The notes below the pieces were generated by a model. That model was not told the origin of the DNA, did not search any database, and saw nothing but the letters and a program-made list of their open reading frames with translations. A stretch of 64,000 nt of DNA, taken from contig JAIELJ010000010.1 of NCBI GenBank assembly GCA_019753105.1, positions 1 to 64,000 on the forward strand. The letters are read 5' to 3'. The DNA is from Hyphomonadaceae bacterium. GTDB lineage: Bacteria; Pseudomonadota; Alphaproteobacteria; Caulobacterales; Aquidulcibacteraceae. Positions 1 to 8,898 of this stretch are shown here, piece by piece; within the stretch, counting starts at the first letter, position 1, and each line of letters begins with the position of its first letter. The position numbers and the translations under genes are program-made.

Positions 1-75
1 GTGGTGGCGGGTGGACTTGAACCACCTACCTTGGGGTTATGAATCCCACGCTCTAACCAGATGAGCTACGCCACC
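1..75 (-). tRNA. tRNA-Met (CAT), 3' end at window edge
   Basis: The reverse complement folds as a cloverleaf. A 7-bp acceptor stem (GGTGGCG with CGCCACC), a GCTC/GAGC D stem, a CAT anticodon in the loop TTCATAA, and a GGTGG/CCACC T stem around TTCAAGT are all visible. Position 2 is the discriminator A and only the first C of the CCA tail is inside the window. The last anticodon-stem pair is an A-C mismatch. The anticodon could also belong to tRNA-Ile2, but the acceptor and D arms look like elongator tRNA-Met. Confidence 0.9.
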
Positions 76-119
76 GAAGGGCCGGACACATACGCGCCGA
101 CAGTTCCGGGCGCAAGGCG

Positions 120-278
120 TCAGGTGGCGAGCGCCGAGGTCACGAAGAACGTGATTAGCCCGATCGCCGCCAGGAAGCCGGCGACGGCCAGCACGGCAAG
201 GACGTCCGCGCCCGCAAGGCCGTTTCGGGCCGCTTCCTCTTGGTCGTCCGCGTGGTGATCTAGGCGTTCGTCCGACAT
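120..278 (-). CDS. small single-pass membrane protein
   Basis: This 52-residue frame starts at an ATG (MSDERL). Its first half is charged and hydrophilic. The second half is one hydrophobic segment of about 22 residues (DVLAVLAVAGFLAAIGLITF) that runs nearly to the C-terminus, giving an N-in tail-anchored shape. No strong Shine-Dalgarno is visible. It lies between the tRNA and a divergent Lrp regulator. The size and layout resemble small subunits or assembly peptides of respiratory complexes, but I do not recognise a family. The gene call rests on the clean membrane segment. Confidence 0.45.
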   Translation of the reverse strand: MSDERLDHHADDQEEAARNGLAGADVLAVLAVAGFLAAIGLITFFVTSALAT

Positions 279-445
279 GGCTGTTTTCGAGGCTGCTCTG
301 ACTTTGAACGATACAGCTGCGATACAGTTCCGGTCGCGGCTGCGGGTATTTCGTTGCGCGGCAGGGCGATTTTTCTTGAGATGATCGGGTCGTGACGGCA
401 GGGTGAAGAAAGGTTTTCCTGTACTGGCTGGCACCGGAGAAAAAC

Positions 446-934
446 TTGACCATTGAACTCGACGCCGTCGATCTCCGCATCCTTGATCTGCTGCAGCAGG
501 ACGCCAGCCTCTCGATCGCGGAGATCGCCGAGAAGGTGAACCTATCGTCCTCGCCGGCTTGGCGGCGGATCGAGCGGCTGAAGAAGGCCGGCGTCATCAC
601 CCGTCAAGTCACCCTGCTCGATAATGAGAAGCTGGGGCTCAGTTTTGAGGTGTTCGCCTCGGTGAAACTGCAGCTGCCGACGCGCGAAAACCTCGAGACA
701 TTCGAGCGCGCCGTGGCCGAGTGGCCGGAGGTGGTCGATTGCGCCACCGTCACCGGCGCCGTCGATTACATGCTCCGCATCGTGACGCGCGACATGCACG
801 CCTACGACGACTTCCTGCGCGACAAGGTGCTGGCGCTTGGCCTCGTCAGCGACGTGCAATCGCGCATCGTGATCCGCGTGCCGAAGCGCACGACCGCGGC
901 GCCGCTTTCGCTGATGCCGCCGCTCGCTCCTTAA
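446..934 (+). CDS. Lrp/AsnC family transcriptional regulator
   Basis: This 162-residue protein has an N-terminal winged helix-turn-helix (about residues 5-60, containing LSIAEIAEKVNLSSSPAWRR). A RAM ligand-binding domain follows (about 68-145, with EVVDCATVTGAVDYMLRIV). The length is normal for one-domain Lrp/AsnC proteins, which bind amino acids and regulate their metabolism as octamers. The start is a TTG with GGAGA upstream. The proline-rich tail (PLSLMPPLAP) is slightly extended. Its TAA overlaps the TAA of the convergent peptidase gene within a TTAA palindrome. The target is unknown, because no amino-acid operon adjoins it. Confidence 0.9.
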   Translation: MTIELDAVDLRILDLLQQDASLSIAEIAEKVNLSSSPAWRRIERLKKAGVITRQVTLLDNEKLGLSFEVFASVKLQLPTRENLETFERAVAEWPEVVDCATVTGAVDYMLRIVTRDMHAYDDFLRDKVLALGLVSDVQSRIVIRVPKRTTAAPLSLMPPLAP

Positions 935-1824
935 CGCGCGCTACGCTCGGCCTGGCGCAGCAACTCGCCGCCGCGCGTGCCGACATAACGCTGCGGGTTC
1001 GAGGGCGGCGTCAGGCTTTGTTCGCGCTCCCAGCGTTCAATCAGCACTTTGGCGCTATCGAACGCGGCAAGCAGTGATTCATCGCGATCGCGCACGCCAT
1101 GCGCAAACAGCGCATCACCGAAGAATGTCCACTCACGCTGCGGCTGGCAGCCGAAGGATGTGCGGTCGTGCTGTGCGGCCGTGAGGATCACGGTGTTGTC
1201 GTCCACAAAGGGCCCAACCCACGCGCCTGAGAAGCAAGCCGATACGATCACCACGCGATTGCGGATGTTTGCGGCGTTCAGCATGTCGCGCAGATGCGTG
1301 GCGCGGATGGCGGAGTTGATGCGATTATTCTCGCGAATGCCGACAGAGCCGTCATTGGCGCCGTGTGAGGTGAGGAAGACGACGACGAGATCCTCGTTCG
1401 GATCGATGAGCGAGCCGATGTGTCCGATCGCGGCGGAGAGATTGCCGGGCGTCGCGGCGGGGAAGGTGCGTTGCGGATGGCCGCCCGCGGTGAGCGTGAT
1501 GGTGCGGCCTTCGGCGCCCAGATGATCGCCCAGGATTTCGCCCGCTTGGCGCGCTTCGTTCTCGAACACCGCATCGCCCCAGAAGCCGATAGAGACGACG
1601 TAAGTGTCGAGGCGGCCGGGGCGTTGGGGCTGCAGGCCATCGAGTGCATCGCCCATCAAGCGCGCCAGGCGCGCGGCTTCGGCGGGCGGACGCACGATTT
1701 CGATTGAACCCAGCTGGCCGTTGAACGGATCGCGCGCCTGTTGCGGAACAGGCTGCGGTTGCGCGCCCGCCGGACCCACCGCGCACGCGAGCAGCGTCGC
1801 GACCACCACCCAAGCCCGCTTCAT
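931..1824 (-). CDS. secreted C13 (legumain-like) cysteine peptidase
   Basis: This 297-residue protein starts at ATG 1824 behind an AAGGGG Shine-Dalgarno. It begins with a signal peptide (hydrophobic residues 5-20, AGA cleavage), so it should be periplasmic or exported. The caspase-fold catalytic dyad is visible as LTSHG (His about 144) and VSACFSG (Cys about 187), each after a hydrophobic strand. These are the hallmarks of peptidase family C13. Bacterial members are uncommon and their substrates unknown. The gene stands alone between convergent and divergent neighbours, so context says nothing about its target. Confidence 0.8.
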   Translation of the reverse strand: MKRAWVVVATLLACAVGPAGAQPQPVPQQARDPFNGQLGSIEIVRPPAEAARLARLMGDALDGLQPQRPGRLDTYVVSIGFWGDAVFENEARQAGEILGDHLGAEGRTITLTAGGHPQRTFPAATPGNLSAAIGHIGSLIDPNEDLVVVFLTSHGANDGSVGIRENNRINSAIRATHLRDMLNAANIRNRVVIVSACFSGAWVGPFVDDNTVILTAAQHDRTSFGCQPQREWTFFGDALFAHGVRDRDESLLAAFDSAKVLIERWEREQSLTPPSNPQRYVGTRGGELLRQAERSAR

Positions 1825-1930
1825 CGTCACCCCTTGCAACACATCCTGCCGCGAGAATTCCAGGCTCCGGTGCGCACCGCAACCCCCGTACGGCATAGCC
1901 TGACGCCGCATGCTGGGTTAGCACAGCCCC

Positions 1931-3202
1931 ATGACTGAGGGGACAAACGCGCCGTCGGGGCGATCTGACGGTTACATCGCTGTGCGTAAGGCGGAATTGG
2001 TGCGCGCGATCGGCGAGGAGCCGGGCATGCCGGCCGGCGACGGCGCGGCGATGGCGCAGCTCTTCGATCTGTTCGCGGCCTTGTTGCATCACCATGCACA
2101 CGCCGATCTCGAAGCGCTGAAGACGCTCTACGATCCGCTCGATCCCGATGCGCCGCCGTCGCGGCGTGACGTCAGCGTCGCGGCTTTCGAAGCGTTTGAG
2201 GCGGCTCTGACTGAAACGCTGACGACCGCAAACTTCACCGAGATCGATCCCGATACGGTGCAGACGCGCGAAGCGACGAAGCATTTGACGGGCTTGTCGA
2301 TCAAGCCCTCGCTCGCCGGCATTCGGCGCGTGCGCTACTTCGCGCGTGGGCTCCGCGCTGAGCAGATGGAGCGCAAATCCTGGTTCGGCCTGCGCACGCG
2401 CCGCATCGATGCGCAAGTGATGAATGACGTTGTCGTGCTTGTCGGTTTCAAGGGCGAGGAAGAGATCGTCCGCAGCGATCGCAAAGCGTTTGCCAGCATG
2501 CGCCGGGGCGTGCGGCCGGGTGCGGCGATCGTGAAGCACTTCCGCAATGTTGCGAGCCCCGAATTGGTGACGCTGCATCCGGGCGCGCGGCCGAGCATGT
2601 TGCGGCGCGATCAGTTCTTTCTGGCAGCGCCTGCGGTGGCGACGGGTGTGCCGGTGCTGCTCAATCTTTGGCCTGCGCTTACTGTTTTGTTTGCGGTGCT
2701 CGCGGCTTATTTCGGCGCGAGCGGCGTGATCGAGGATAGCGAGCTGCGGCGTGCACTTGCGGCGATCTCTGGCTTGATCGCGGTGGTGGCGTTTGTGATG
2801 CGTCAGCGGCTGAAATACGAGACGCAGACGTTGCGCTATCAAAAGCAGCTCGCCGAAACCGTCTATTTCCGCAACCTCGCCAACAATGCCGGCGTGCTCG
2901 ATCTGTTGGTTGGTGCGGGCGAAGAGCAGGATGTGAAGGAAGCGATCATCGCCTACGGCATGCTCCGTCGCGCGGGCCGCTCTTTGGCGAAGGGCGAGAT
3001 CGATAATTTCGCGGAGGCCTTCCTGAAGGATCGCTTCGGGCTGGAGATCGATTTCGAGATTCACGATGCGATCGGCAAGCTTGAACGGATCGGCCTCGTC
3101 ACGCGCGAAGGCGACGCGTATCTGCCAGTGGCGCCGAACGAGGCGCTGTTGAAGCTCGACGCGGCCTGGGACAACGTCTTCAGCTTTTCCGCGCGCCGCT
3201 GA
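1931..3202 (+). CDS. DUF3754 / TMEM143-family membrane protein
   Basis: This 423-residue protein has a long soluble N-terminal region and two hydrophobic segments at about residues 230-265 and 273-292. Between them lies the short charged stretch VIEDSELRR, and a basic region (MRQRLKYETQTLRYQKQLAE) follows. A helical C-terminal domain of about 120 residues ends the protein. The layout and the YFRNLANNAGVLDLL block match bacterial DUF3754 proteins related to mitochondrial TMEM143, whose function is unknown. Its stop abuts the convergent efflux permease stop. It is divergent from the C13 peptidase. Confidence 0.75.
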   Translation: MTEGTNAPSGRSDGYIAVRKAELVRAIGEEPGMPAGDGAAMAQLFDLFAALLHHHAHADLEALKTLYDPLDPDAPPSRRDVSVAAFEAFEAALTETLTTANFTEIDPDTVQTREATKHLTGLSIKPSLAGIRRVRYFARGLRAEQMERKSWFGLRTRRIDAQVMNDVVVLVGFKGEEEIVRSDRKAFASMRRGVRPGAAIVKHFRNVASPELVTLHPGARPSMLRRDQFFLAAPAVATGVPVLLNLWPALTVLFAVLAAYFGASGVIEDSELRRALAAISGLIAVVAFVMRQRLKYETQTLRYQKQLAETVYFRNLANNAGVLDLLVGAGEEQDVKEAIIAYGMLRRAGRSLAKGEIDNFAEAFLKDRFGLEIDFEIHDAIGKLERIGLVTREGDAYLPVAPNEALLKLDAAWDNVFSFSARR

Positions 3203-6200
3203 TTAAGCCTGCGCTTCTTCCGCCTCGTCCTTCGGCGCGAGCAGGAGGTACATGGACGGTGTCACGATCCGCGCGATCAGAGTCGAGCTGATCAGGCCGC
3301 CGATCAGAACCATTGCGATTGGTGAGAAGAGCGGCGAGTCTTCGAGCAAGAGCGGGATCATGCCGCCGATGGCGGTTGCGCTGGTCAAGAGCACGGGCAG
3401 GAAGCGCACTTCGCCGGCGCGTTCGATCGCTTCGCGCAAGGGCACGCCGCGTTCGCGGAGTTGGTTGGCAAACTCTACCAACAGGATCGAGTTTTTGATC
3501 TCGATGCCGATCAGCGCGATGAAGCCGATGATCGCCGTGAACGAGAGCGACTCGCCGCCAATGAAGAGCGCGATCAGACCGCCCATAATGCCGAACGGGA
3601 TGACGAAAGCGACGACGCCTGTCACCGCGAAGGTGCGGAATTCCAAAAGCAGCACAGCCATGATGCCGAAGATCGCGATCATGATCGCGGGGCCAAGCCC
3701 GCTGAAGCTGCGTTCTTGCGCTTCGGCTTGGCCACCAAAAGCAAGCGTGTAGCCCGGCGGCAAGCGGATCGCTTGCAAGCGTTGCGCGACATCCGCCGTG
3801 ACGCCGCTGATGAGATAATCCGGTTCAGTATAGGCGCGCACGGTGACCGTGCGCTCGCGTTGTAGGCGGTCGATGGAGGCGGGGCCGGCTTCGAGTTGCG
3901 GGTCGGCGATTTCGCCGAGCGGTACAGCCGCGCCTTGGTTGTTCCAGATGAAGAGCGTTTGCAGGCCAGAGACAGGGAATGCTTCTTCGCGCGGCGCACG
4001 CAGCGTGACGGGGAACGCGTCGCCCGCGGGATCGCGGAATTGCGCGACCGGCAGCCCGCCGACGGCGATGCGTAGACTTTGATCGATCGCGCCTGCGGGC
4101 ACGCCACGCAGCGCTGCTTCGGCATCATCGATGTTGAGATCGAGATCGATCAGGCGTTCCGATGCGGGATTGGAAACGTCGCGCGTGCCGGGCGTGTCGA
4201 GAACGATGCGTTCGACTTCGCCGGCGATCTCGCCGATGGCGGCGAGGTCGGGTCCGGAGATGCGCACGGCAACAGGCGCTTCGATCGGCGGGCCATTGGT
4301 GAAGCGGCGCAGATTGATGCGCGCGCCGGGATATTGATCGAGCTCGGCGCGGATTTCCTCGATCTTGGCCATGCCTTCGGTGCGATGCCATTCATGGAAG
4401 CGCGCATAGACTTGGCCCTGATTAGAGAGCTGCTCGGGCGGAATCTCGTTGTAATAGATTTGCGGGTTGCCGCGGCCGCTATTGGCGAAACGCCACTCGA
4501 TCTCGGGATGCGATGCGAGCACGCGATCGACGAACTGCACGGCGCGGTCCGTTTCGGCCACGGATGCACCTTGCGGCGTCTCGACGTCGACGAGGAAATA
4601 CGGGCTGTCGTTCTCAGGAAAGAGGCTGAAGCCGAGCTGCGGTACGAGACCGAGCGAGAGGAAAAAGCCCATCAAAGCTGCGGCGACAGTCGCGCGTGGA
4701 TGTTCGAGTGCGACGTGCAAGGCGGGGCGATAGATGTTGTGGATCGCGCCCATCACCGTGTCGAGCAGCGGGTTGGAGTGCCCCACCGCTGAGCGCGGCA
4801 GCATCCGGCTCGCCAAGAACGGAATGATGGTGAGCGCCACAAAAAGCGAAGCTGTGATGGTGGCGACGACGGCAAGCGGCAGCGAACGCACGAACGCGCC
4901 GGCGCCCTCCGGCAGCGCCATGATCGGTAAGAAAGCGAGTAGAAGCGTCGCGGTACAGCCGACGACGGCGACGTTGATCTCTTGCACGCCGGCAATCGCC
5001 GCTTCGCGCGGCTGCATGCCTTGTCGCAAATGGCGCGCGATGTTTTCGGTGACGACGATGCTGTCATCCACCAGCAAGCCTAGCGCCAGCACAAAGCCGG
5101 CGATGGAGAGCTGGTTCAGCGAATAGCCCATTGCGTGCAGCACGACGACGCCGATCGCCAGCGAGAGCGGGATCGACACCATGACGACGACGGACGCGCG
5201 GAAGCCGAGCGGCAGCAGCGTCAGTAGCACGAGCAGAATGGCGATGGCGAAGTCGCGGCCGAGTGTGCCGAGGCGATGGCTCACGGTTTCTGACTGGTCG
5301 AAGCCGCGATGCAGCGTGATGTTGTCGGGCAGCGTGGTCTCAAACGCGTCAATGCGCGAACGGACGCCGTCCAGGACGGGGAAGATATCTTCGCCCAACC
5401 TTGCGCGGGCGGAAACGAAGACGGCGCGTTCGCCGTTGAAGCGTGTGATGTGGGCGCGTTGATCGTTGGCCCAGTCTACATCGGCAATGTCGCCCACAGT
5501 GACGAGCGAACCGCCCTCGGCGCGCAGCGGCACGCCGCGGATTTCATCGAGGCTGTTATACGAGCCGGAGGCTTGCAAATTGAAGCGGCGGCTGTCGGAT
5601 TCGACTGCGCCGATCGGCGTATCAACGCCCTCCCGCTGGAGGGCCTCAGCGACGCTGGTGATCGGCAGGCGATAAGCGGCAAGCCGGTCCAGATCGGCGG
5701 CAACGCGCACCTCCGACGGCGGCGCGCCCCAGACGGTGGCCTGTTGGATGCCGGGCGCGCGCTCGATCGAGTCACGCAAGGCGCGCGCGTACGATTCCAT
5801 TTGCCGGAACGATGCGTCAGGGCTGGTGAGCGCGACTTGTACGACACTCGTCTCAGCCGGATTGAATCGGCGCGAGCGGATTTCGACGATGCCGCTCGGG
5901 AGGGAGGGCCGCACGAGATTGATCTCGCGGATCACCTCGCCGAACTTTTCCTGCGCATCGACGCCCCATTCGAACTCAACGCTAACGACCGAAAGTCCCG
6001 CGCGCGAGACGGATCGGATTTCGCGAATGTCTTCGATGCTGTTGATTGCGTTTTCGAGCGGGATGGCGACGAGTCGCTCCATCTGCTCGGCGTCGGCGCC
6101 GGGCAAAACGATAGCGGTGGCGACGCCGGGGAATTCGGTGATCGGATCTTCCGATTTCGGGATCGCCAGCACCGCGCCAACGCCAAGCGCGATCAGCAAT

Positions 6201-6259
6201 AAGAAGAGCACGCCGGTGAACTGCCAGCGGTCGACGAAGAAGCGCGTGATAGCCTGCAT
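3203..6259 (-). CDS. RND efflux transporter permease subunit
   Basis: This inner-membrane proton-driven exporter of the AcrB/MexB superfamily has 1018 residues, the usual length. TM1 follows the N-terminal ITRFFVDRWQFTGV. The TM4 proton-relay motif GLLVDDSIVVTENIARHL is present near residue 400. The second half repeats the architecture, ending in GIEIKNSILLVEFANQLRERG and a C-terminal TM bundle. It lies 3 bases downstream of the adaptor gene and is surely cotranscribed with it. No outer-membrane channel gene is adjacent, so a TolC-type partner must be encoded elsewhere. The substrate cannot be read from sequence. Confidence 0.93.
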   Translation of the reverse strand: MQAITRFFVDRWQFTGVLFLLLIALGVGAVLAIPKSEDPITEFPGVATAIVLPGADAEQMERLVAIPLENAINSIEDIREIRSVSRAGLSVVSVEFEWGVDAQEKFGEVIREINLVRPSLPSGIVEIRSRRFNPAETSVVQVALTSPDASFRQMESYARALRDSIERAPGIQQATVWGAPPSEVRVAADLDRLAAYRLPITSVAEALQREGVDTPIGAVESDSRRFNLQASGSYNSLDEIRGVPLRAEGGSLVTVGDIADVDWANDQRAHITRFNGERAVFVSARARLGEDIFPVLDGVRSRIDAFETTLPDNITLHRGFDQSETVSHRLGTLGRDFAIAILLVLLTLLPLGFRASVVVMVSIPLSLAIGVVVLHAMGYSLNQLSIAGFVLALGLLVDDSIVVTENIARHLRQGMQPREAAIAGVQEINVAVVGCTATLLLAFLPIMALPEGAGAFVRSLPLAVVATITASLFVALTIIPFLASRMLPRSAVGHSNPLLDTVMGAIHNIYRPALHVALEHPRATVAAALMGFFLSLGLVPQLGFSLFPENDSPYFLVDVETPQGASVAETDRAVQFVDRVLASHPEIEWRFANSGRGNPQIYYNEIPPEQLSNQGQVYARFHEWHRTEGMAKIEEIRAELDQYPGARINLRRFTNGPPIEAPVAVRISGPDLAAIGEIAGEVERIVLDTPGTRDVSNPASERLIDLDLNIDDAEAALRGVPAGAIDQSLRIAVGGLPVAQFRDPAGDAFPVTLRAPREEAFPVSGLQTLFIWNNQGAAVPLGEIADPQLEAGPASIDRLQRERTVTVRAYTEPDYLISGVTADVAQRLQAIRLPPGYTLAFGGQAEAQERSFSGLGPAIMIAIFGIMAVLLLEFRTFAVTGVVAFVIPFGIMGGLIALFIGGESLSFTAIIGFIALIGIEIKNSILLVEFANQLRERGVPLREAIERAGEVRFLPVLLTSATAIGGMIPLLLEDSPLFSPIAMVLIGGLISSTLIARIVTPSMYLLLAPKDEAEEAQA

Positions 6260-6262
6260 GGC

Positions 6263-7294
6263 TCAGCTGGCCGGCGCAACGCGTACGGGTTCGCCGTCGC
6301 GGACGTAAGCAGCGCCGGCGGAGACCACGCGCTCTCCTGGCTCGAGGCCCTCAACGACCAGCACGCCGCTTTGCGTTATGCCAGCCGTGCGCACCGCGCG
6401 GCGACGCGCTACGCCCTCGGCGTCGATGACGAACACGACGCCTTGATCGGCGCGTGCATCGAGCAGCGAAAGACTCGGTACGAGCAGGGCGTTCTCCGCT
6501 GTCGAGGGCGTCCGCGCTGCGATCTCGACAGCAGCGACCATGCCGCTGCGCAGGCGGCTCGTGTCGGGGACCTCTACTTCAACTTCGAACGCGCCTGTGC
6601 CTGCGTCGCCTTGGCCGGCGATGCGCGCCACGCGACCAGGGCGGGCTTCGTTGCCGAGTTCATTGATGCGTACGATCACGGCGTCGCCAACTTGCAGGCG
6701 CGCGGCCGATGAAGAGGAAACCGGCGCGCGAACCACGAAGCCCGAGCCGGTTTCTCCGAATGAGAAGATCGGCGAGCCCGCGGCGACGGATTGTGAAATG
6801 TCGGCGCGGCGGCGCAGCACTAAGCCGTCAGCTGGCGCGGTGAGAACAGATGAGTCACGCGCGCGTTCGACGGCGAGGCGCGCATCTTCAAGTCTTGCTT
6901 CGCTCACGAAGCCGCGTTCGTAGAGTTCTTGCGTGCGCGCGAGATCGCGTTCGGCGTTGGCGCGCGCGAGCGCTGCTTCATCTGGATTGGAGCCGCCGCT
7001 GGTGCGGCGAAGCGTGGCTAGGCGTTGGCCGCGGCGGACAACATCGCCAGCGTCGACATGCAGCGCGGCGACGACGCCGGGCGCATTGAACGCCAGATCG
7101 CCTTCGCGCTTATAGCCGACGAGGCCGCTCGCCATCACCGCGCCGGGCGCGGAAAGCGGGAAGGCCTCCACAACCTGCACGACAGGGCCTTCGCTGGCCG
7201 CAGCCTCCTCGGCTGGCGCATCGCCGCCGCCACAGGCCGACAGCGCGAGTGCGGCGGCACTAAAAATCCCAATAAAAATAGCGTTCTGCCGCAC
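6263..7294 (-). CDS. RND efflux periplasmic adaptor (membrane fusion protein)
   Basis: This 343-residue lipoprotein has a lipobox (ALALSAC, Cys about 21) followed by a Gly/Ala/Glu linker. The HlyD-type layout is clear: a split lipoyl domain (LHVDAGDVVRRGQRLATL and LTAPADGLVLRR), a short coiled-coil hairpin rich in Ala, Arg and Glu, then beta-barrel and membrane-proximal domains. The start is a GTG with GAGG upstream. It is the first gene of the pump operon and bridges the permease to an outer-membrane channel. The divergent TetR gene 194 bp away is a candidate regulator, though it could equally serve the paa operon. Confidence 0.92.
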   Translation of the reverse strand: MRQNAIFIGIFSAAALALSACGGGDAPAEEAAASEGPVVQVVEAFPLSAPGAVMASGLVGYKREGDLAFNAPGVVAALHVDAGDVVRRGQRLATLRRTSGGSNPDEAALARANAERDLARTQELYERGFVSEARLEDARLAVERARDSSVLTAPADGLVLRRRADISQSVAAGSPIFSFGETGSGFVVRAPVSSSSAARLQVGDAVIVRINELGNEARPGRVARIAGQGDAGTGAFEVEVEVPDTSRLRSGMVAAVEIAARTPSTAENALLVPSLSLLDARADQGVVFVIDAEGVARRRAVRTAGITQSGVLVVEGLEPGERVVSAGAAYVRDGEPVRVAPAS

Positions 7295-7488
7295 GGGATG
7301 CCTCGTTTCTCTGAACGATATAGGATTTATTCAGGCATCACAATGCCGTCGCGGAACTTTTTTATTCCCTACGGACTACCAAACGACGCGGACCACGACC
7401 GTGTCTGAATATTCGCCCGGGCGCCCGGTCGTGGCGGGTTGGCGTCAGCGCTGGCGCGGGCGCATGACCAGACGGTAGTCTGCCGCAT

Positions 7489-8091
7489 ATGGCGCGCACA
7501 CAGGCCACGGACTATGACGAGCGGAAGCAGGCGATCGTTGACGCCGCCGCGGCTCTGTTTGCGTCTGACGGATTCAATGGCGCGTCCGTGGCCGATATCG
7601 CCAAGCGCGGCGCGATCTCTAAATCGCTGGTTTATCACTATTACCAATCGAAAGAGGACATCCTCTACGACGTGATGATCAGCCACGTGCGTGCGCTGGA
7701 GATCGCGGCGGCGGAGGTGACGGGCGATGCGTCTGTGCCGCCAGCGAAGCGCCTGCGCGAGTTGGCGCATCGGTTCATGGCGCTCTATGTCGGCGCCGCT
7801 GATCGGCACAAAGTGCTGCTGAACGATCTCAACCGCTTGCCGAAGGCGAAGCGCGCCGAGATCGTGAAAGTGCAGCGGCGGCTGATTGAGACGGTGCAGA
7901 AGCTGCTGGTTGAGATTGAGCCTGGCCTAAAGCGGAAAGCCGGAGCGAGCTTTGCGGCGTCGATGCTGTTCTTCGGCACCATCAACTGGACGCACACCTG
8001 GTTCGATCCATCAGGCGCAGTCAGCGCCGGCGCGCTGGCGGAGATGGCGGTGGATTTGACTTTGGGTGGGCTGGCGAAAGCGGCGGATTGA
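7489..8091 (+). CDS. TetR/AcrR family transcriptional regulator
   Basis: This 200-residue protein has a TetR N-terminal domain: IVDAAAALFASDGFNGASV leads into a helix-turn-helix ending ISKSLVYHYYQSKEDIL. An all-helical ligand-binding C-terminal domain follows. It is transcribed away from the RND pump and towards the end of the paa operon. Two roles are possible. It may repress the divergent efflux pump. Alternatively it may be a PaaR-like regulator binding the 14-bp palindrome over the paaA promoter at 12543-12556. No copy of that palindrome is seen in its own upstream region, so neither role is settled. Confidence 0.9.
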   Translation: MARTQATDYDERKQAIVDAAAALFASDGFNGASVADIAKRGAISKSLVYHYYQSKEDILYDVMISHVRALEIAAAEVTGDASVPPAKRLRELAHRFMALYVGAADRHKVLLNDLNRLPKAKRAEIVKVQRRLIETVQKLLVEIEPGLKRKAGASFAASMLFFGTINWTHTWFDPSGAVSAGALAEMAVDLTLGGLAKAAD

Positions 8092-8101
8092 GAGGCTAAA
8101 G

Positions 8102-8167
8102 GAGCGCGGGTCTTCAGACCCGCATTTTTCTCGCGTTGACGAAGAGCGGGTCTGAAGACCCGCGCTC
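8102..8167. repeat. 22-bp perfect inverted repeat, likely bidirectional terminator
   Basis: The arms at 8102-8123 and 8146-8167 are exact reverse complements of 22 bases, separated by 22 bases. Each arm is itself nearly palindromic (GCGGGTC-TTCA-GACCCGC), so it can form one long cruciform or two small hairpins. It fills the gap between the convergent tetR and methyltransferase genes and probably terminates both. The structure suggests a mobile or repetitive intergenic element, but no second copy is seen in this window. Confidence 0.7.
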
Positions 8168-8169
8168 GT

Positions 8170-8895
8170 TTACGTTACTTGCGGCTTCTTCCACTCCATC
8201 ACCAAGAACCACGGCGCGCGGCGATAGCGCTCGGCTTTCGGCTCTGGCGCGCCCGGGATCGGCGCGGGTTCTTCGAAGTGTGTGAGCTGCAGTCCTTCGC
8301 CGATGAGCGCTTGCATGTAGGCTTGCAGCGGACGGTGGTGGTTGACGATGCGGATGCCGCGCCATTCGGTCCAGAAGCCGCGCTCGTCGAGATAATGGTC
8401 GACCGGATAGTATTGGAGTTTGCCGAACGCATTGCGGATCCAGCCGGTTTCGGCGCCGGCGGTGTTGAAGCCGTTGAGATTGGCGATGAGCAGCGCGCCG
8501 CCGGGTTTCAGAACGCGCGCCATTTCGGCGATGCCAGCGCGATAGTCGGTGATGTCGATGAGCGCGAGATAGGCGACGACGAGATCGAAGGACGCCTCGT
8601 CAAACGGCAGCTTCTCGGCTGGCGCCTCTAAGTATGTGCCGCCGTCGTGAGCTTGGCGTGCATGTGCGATGAGTGCGGCGGTTGGATCGATACCCGTCGT
8701 TTCGATCCCATGCGCTGCGAGCATCCGGCAAAAGCGGCCTTCGCCACAGCCGACATCGAGCGCGGTCTTCGGCTTCATCGCCAGCGCCCGCGGCAGCATC
8801 ACCGGATCGAGCACAAAGCGCCGCCCGAAATCGCCGTGCTCGCCCATGTCCGCGATCCAAGCGGACGCGGAGGCTTCCCAACCATTATCTGTCAT
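8170..8895 (-). CDS. class I SAM-dependent methyltransferase
   Basis: This 241-residue protein has SAM-binding motif I ALDVGCGEGR (about residues 45-54). Motif II is GIDPT, and the post-motif LVVAYLALIDITDY and ARVLKPGGALLIANL follow, as in UbiE/Methyltransf_11 enzymes. The acceptor-side C-terminal half (YYPVDHYLDERGF) is not diagnostic. It sits 3 bases after paaE and is probably the last gene of the paa operon. Methyltransferases are not part of the known phenylacetyl-CoA pathway, so its role there is unclear. Confidence 0.85.
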   Translation of the reverse strand: MTDNGWEASASAWIADMGEHGDFGRRFVLDPVMLPRALAMKPKTALDVGCGEGRFCRMLAAHGIETTGIDPTAALIAHARQAHDGGTYLEAPAEKLPFDEASFDLVVAYLALIDITDYRAGIAEMARVLKPGGALLIANLNGFNTAGAETGWIRNAFGKLQYYPVDHYLDERGFWTEWRGIRIVNHHRPLQAYMQALIGEGLQLTHFEEPAPIPGAPEPKAERYRRAPWFLVMEWKKPQVT

Positions 8896-8898
8896 GAC

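Noticed and set aside
1352-3064. 570-codon open frame on the minus strand
   Set aside because: It runs antisense to the DUF3754 gene and across the C13 gene in another frame, is rich in Arg/His/Ala as expected from GC-rich third-position shadows, and shows no domain or ribosome site.
5309-6202. 297-codon plus-strand frame antisense to the RND permease
   Set aside because: Composition is typical of a mirror frame (RDRADFDDAAREGG style), and the minus-strand permease has clear family motifs throughout.
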